Origin: Bacteroidota bacterium
Lineage (GTDB): Bacteria; Bacteroidota; Bacteroidia; Bacteroidales; Prolixibacteraceae
NCBI GenBank assembly: GCA_030691295.1
Contig: JAUYEQ010000551.1
Location: 1-17,222 of the forward strand
DNA: 17,222 nucleotides
Direction: 5' to 3'
The translations under genes and the position numbers were made by a program. Shown here piece by piece: positions 14,969 to 17,222 of this stretch. Numbering within the stretch: position 1 is the stretch's first letter; every line of letters starts with the position of its first letter. The notes below the pieces were generated by a model, which worked only from the letters and a program-made list of their open reading frames with translations, was not told where the DNA came from and did not search any database.

Positions 14969-17222
14969 ATGAACGAACTCGACCTTCAAGACAAATACCT
15001 GATCAACTTCTTTTGCGAAAGAGCCGATGGATTACAATATAAAGAGGTGAAAGCCAATACGGTTTCGCGCCAGTTCTTTATTGTCGAAGATTTAAAACAT
15101 TTCCTCAGCGAAACTTCGCTCAACAAAGACAACTACCGAAAGCTACTCCGCAAATTTGGCAATGAAAAAGAATTAATGGAAGCATTCATGGATTTCCTGA
15201 ATGGCCGGATAAAGTCGTCGATGAACATGGCTATTTTTATCAATGGCAACAAATCGGTTACTTTCGAAGGAGTCACTTTGTATTTGTTTTACCCCACGGG
15301 TTCCGAGTTCAATGAAGACAAACTTTTTAACGAGAATATTTTTTCAGTCGTGCAGGAATTGCCTTACACATTTAAATACCAGGGAAAGCAGCTATATTCT
15401 TTTCGCCCCGATTTGTCGTTCTTCCTTAATGGTATCTATCTGGGATATAGCGAGCTGAAAAGCAACTACAACAACCAGAACGCCCGAAACAATGGTCGCA
15501 AAAAGGTGGCTAAAGATTATTTGTCCGCCGTTCAGGAATATCTGATCATTGCCGATGGCAACGACATTTCGCAAAGCATCCGCAAAGACTTCCTGAAAAT
15601 CTTTGAGAAAGCCATTCACATTACTTCAACCGATATAAACGACACGTATGTAATCCGCAACATATCCAATCAGTTCGAAGAAATTAAAAATACGGTTGCC
15701 TCCGGAAGTTATGATTTTGAAACCTATGACAAGAAGCTGATAAAAGATTTTAAATCGTACCCGTTAAGGAATCCGAAAGGAACTAAAACTGAACGTTTCG
15801 AAGAAGTTTTTAAAGCGCTTTACGATAAACGAATGATTGAGAAGGAAATCCTTTATTACAACTTTATAGAGCGTGACCTGATCAAAAAGGAAGGCAGCAA
15901 AAACAAGGAATACAAGCACAACGATGGTTTTCTCATTAGTCCGCGACCTAAACAAAAATTTGGCACGGATAAGATAATGAGCAAAATAGGTGAGTTTCTG
16001 GAACATGAGAATGAGCCGGATTATTTCACAACCAAGCTAAAGGCAGACTTAAAAGCCAAAGGAGTTGGCTACACACAAATTGAGGAATTAATTGGCAAAC
16101 GACAGAAATACCAGAACAACAAGAATGTGTATTCATTGCTGTTGCAGTATGCAGCCGGTTTTGGTAAAAGCAACATTATTGGTTGGACGGCACTGCAATT
16201 AAAAGACTTGCGCAAGGATGGCCACTACATTTACGATAAGGTTATGTTGGTGGTTGACAGGCTACAGTTGCGCGACCAGCTCGACTCTAAAATGTATAAC
16301 ATGAACATCAGCAACAAGATGTTCGTTGAAGCCTCCAATCAGAAAACATTTATTGATGCCCTGAAAAGCGACACACGGATTGTCGTGGTTAATTTGCAGA
16401 AATTCAGCACCATTAAAGATGTATTGGCCCCGGAAGTTATCCAGAAACTAGCTTCGTTAAGAATCGCATTTCTGATTGACGAGATCCACCGGTCCAATAC
16501 CGGTGAGCAGCACGAAGAAATGGTGAGTTTGTTCGACGAACTTCAGGCCAGTTTCGATAACAACAACTTATACAAGCAGCACAAAAAGAAGAAAAACCTG
16601 ATCGTCGGTTTTACGGCCACTCCAAGCGACCACTCACTTGCCCGTTTTGGCGAATTTAGCCGATATGCCGAAAATATGCCCATCTGGATTCCGTTCGATA
16701 GCTATACCATGAAAGAAGCGATTGAGGATGGATACATTCTTAACCCGATAAAAGGAATTGTTCCGGTATCAGCCAAAATGTTTTTCGAAATACCGGATAA
16801 CGAACTGGAAGGCTTTGAGGATGATCATGGATACGAGCCAATTCCTGACGATACCGATACCGGCATTGATGAAAATGGTAAAAAATACGCCATCCGGAAA
16901 AAGAAAATATACGAAAACGAAGATCGTATCAAAGCAATTTCAAAGTTTGTTGTTGACCGTTTGGTTTCAACCGTTTATCACAACATCCGTGGCACTGCAA
17001 AAGCAATGTTGGCGGTATCTTCCATCAAATCAGCAATTAAATACAAAGGTTTTATCGACCAGTATTTTAAGAAAGCAGTAAAAGAGGCGAAATATGAGCG
17101 GTTCAAGGAATCTCCGGTATATATTATTTACTCCGATAATCCTGATTACAAAAGCTGTAGTTCGTTAAACAACAACCTTTCGGAAGAAAAAACATTACAG
17201 AATTTTACCGTTAAGAAAAACG
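14969..17222 (+). CDS. hsdR: Type I restriction endonuclease subunit (3' truncated by window end)
   Basis: The frame is open to the window end, giving 751 residues of an expected 900-1000. HsdR supplies ATP-driven translocation and cleavage of unmodified DNA in complex with HsdM and HsdS. The N-terminal nuclease core shows RPDLSFFLNG (D148) and ELK (E162, K164) of the PD-(D/E)XK fold. The helicase motor follows with Walker A AAGFGKS (G397-S401), Walker B/motif II LIDEIHRS (D504-H507), and motif III VGFTATP (547-552). An acidic insert, DDHGYEPIPDDTDTG, follows the second motor region. An alternative in-frame ATG at 14945 would add 8 residues and overlap the Fic gene by 8 bases. I prefer 14969 because MNELDLQDKYL is, as I recall, a common beginning in this family. 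Confidence 0.95.
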   Translation, partial: MNELDLQDKYLINFFCERADGLQYKEVKANTVSRQFFIVEDLKHFLSETSLNKDNYRKLLRKFGNEKELMEAFMDFLNGRIKSSMNMAIFINGNKSVTFEGVTLYLFYPTGSEFNEDKLFNENIFSVVQELPYTFKYQGKQLYSFRPDLSFFLNGIYLGYSELKSNYNNQNARNNGRKKVAKDYLSAVQEYLIIADGNDISQSIRKDFLKIFEKAIHITSTDINDTYVIRNISNQFEEIKNTVASGSYDFETYDKKLIKDFKSYPLRNPKGTKTERFEEVFKALYDKRMIEKEILYYNFIERDLIKKEGSKNKEYKHNDGFLISPRPKQKFGTDKIMSKIGEFLEHENEPDYFTTKLKADLKAKGVGYTQIEELIGKRQKYQNNKNVYSLLLQYAAGFGKSNIIGWTALQLKDLRKDGHYIYDKVMLVVDRLQLRDQLDSKMYNMNISNKMFVEASNQKTFIDALKSDTRIVVVNLQKFSTIKDVLAPEVIQKLASLRIAFLIDEIHRSNTGEQHEEMVSLFDELQASFDNNNLYKQHKKKKNLIVGFTATPSDHSLARFGEFSRYAENMPIWIPFDSYTMKEAIEDGYILNPIKGIVPVSAKMFFEIPDNELEGFEDDHGYEPIPDDTDTGIDENGKKYAIRKKKIYENEDRIKAISKFVVDRLVSTVYHNIRGTAKAMLAVSSIKSAIKYKGFIDQYFKKAVKEAKYERFKESPVYIIYSDNPDYKSCSSLNNNLSEEKTLQNFTVKKN

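Noticed and set aside
1..17222. tRNA or rRNA genes
   Set aside because: No cloverleaf-like sequence with a T-arm signature or ribosomal RNA motif was noticed on either strand.

Overview
The window looks like a chromosomal accessory region from a member of the Bacteroidota. The protein families are typical of that phylum. Starts are rarely preceded by a recognisable Shine-Dalgarno sequence. The one convincing promoter, upstream of hsdM, has the phylum-specific form TTG, 18 bases, then TACATTTG. A marine Marinilabiliales- or Prolixibacteraceae-like host is my guess from style only. All genes but one are on the + strand, and base composition is uneven: about 1-7 kb is AT-rich, while much of the restriction operon is richer in GC.

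Left part (1-7029). The window opens inside a metallo-beta-lactamase-fold hydrolase that is broken by a one-base frameshift in an A run. A three-gene set follows: a conserved three-span membrane protein, a T4-type lysozyme without a signal peptide, and a membrane-anchored protein whose C-terminal alpha/beta domain resembles LytR_C/SPOR-type domains. Next come a long amidohydrolase-2 family enzyme and a two-gene unit (a possible papain-fold protease plus an unrecognised partner). A 52-bp near-identical intergenic repeat lies before the membrane gene and before the amidohydrolase, and a degraded 24-bp version lies before the protease pair. The three units may therefore share a regulatory site or a common mode of acquisition.

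Middle (7030-8639). A 21-bp-period minisatellite of about 16 units is built round an ACCTnnnAGGT hairpin core. It runs up to a terminator that closes a - strand gene, a small Bacteroidota protein of unknown function. The 717 bases between that gene and hsdM hold no gene. They contain a nested dyad of AAGGTT/AACCTT motifs (8247-8432) and the hsdM promoter.

Right part (8640-17222). This is a type I restriction-modification operon in the order hsdM, hsdS, GxxExxY protein, dinD, helix-turn-helix/RhuM-like protein, Fic/Doc protein, hsdR (truncated by the window end). hsdM carries an in-frame palindromic repeat. The last 60 bases of hsdS are duplicated in degenerate form just after dinD, so the GxxExxY-dinD pair sits between direct repeats and looks like a later insertion, or a scar from a lost second hsdS. 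HsdM and HsdS together methylate DNA and HsdR cleaves unmodified DNA. The HTH-Fic pair resembles a toxin-antitoxin unit that may guard the operon. DinD and GxxExxY are accessory genes with DNA-damage and nuclease-fold links.
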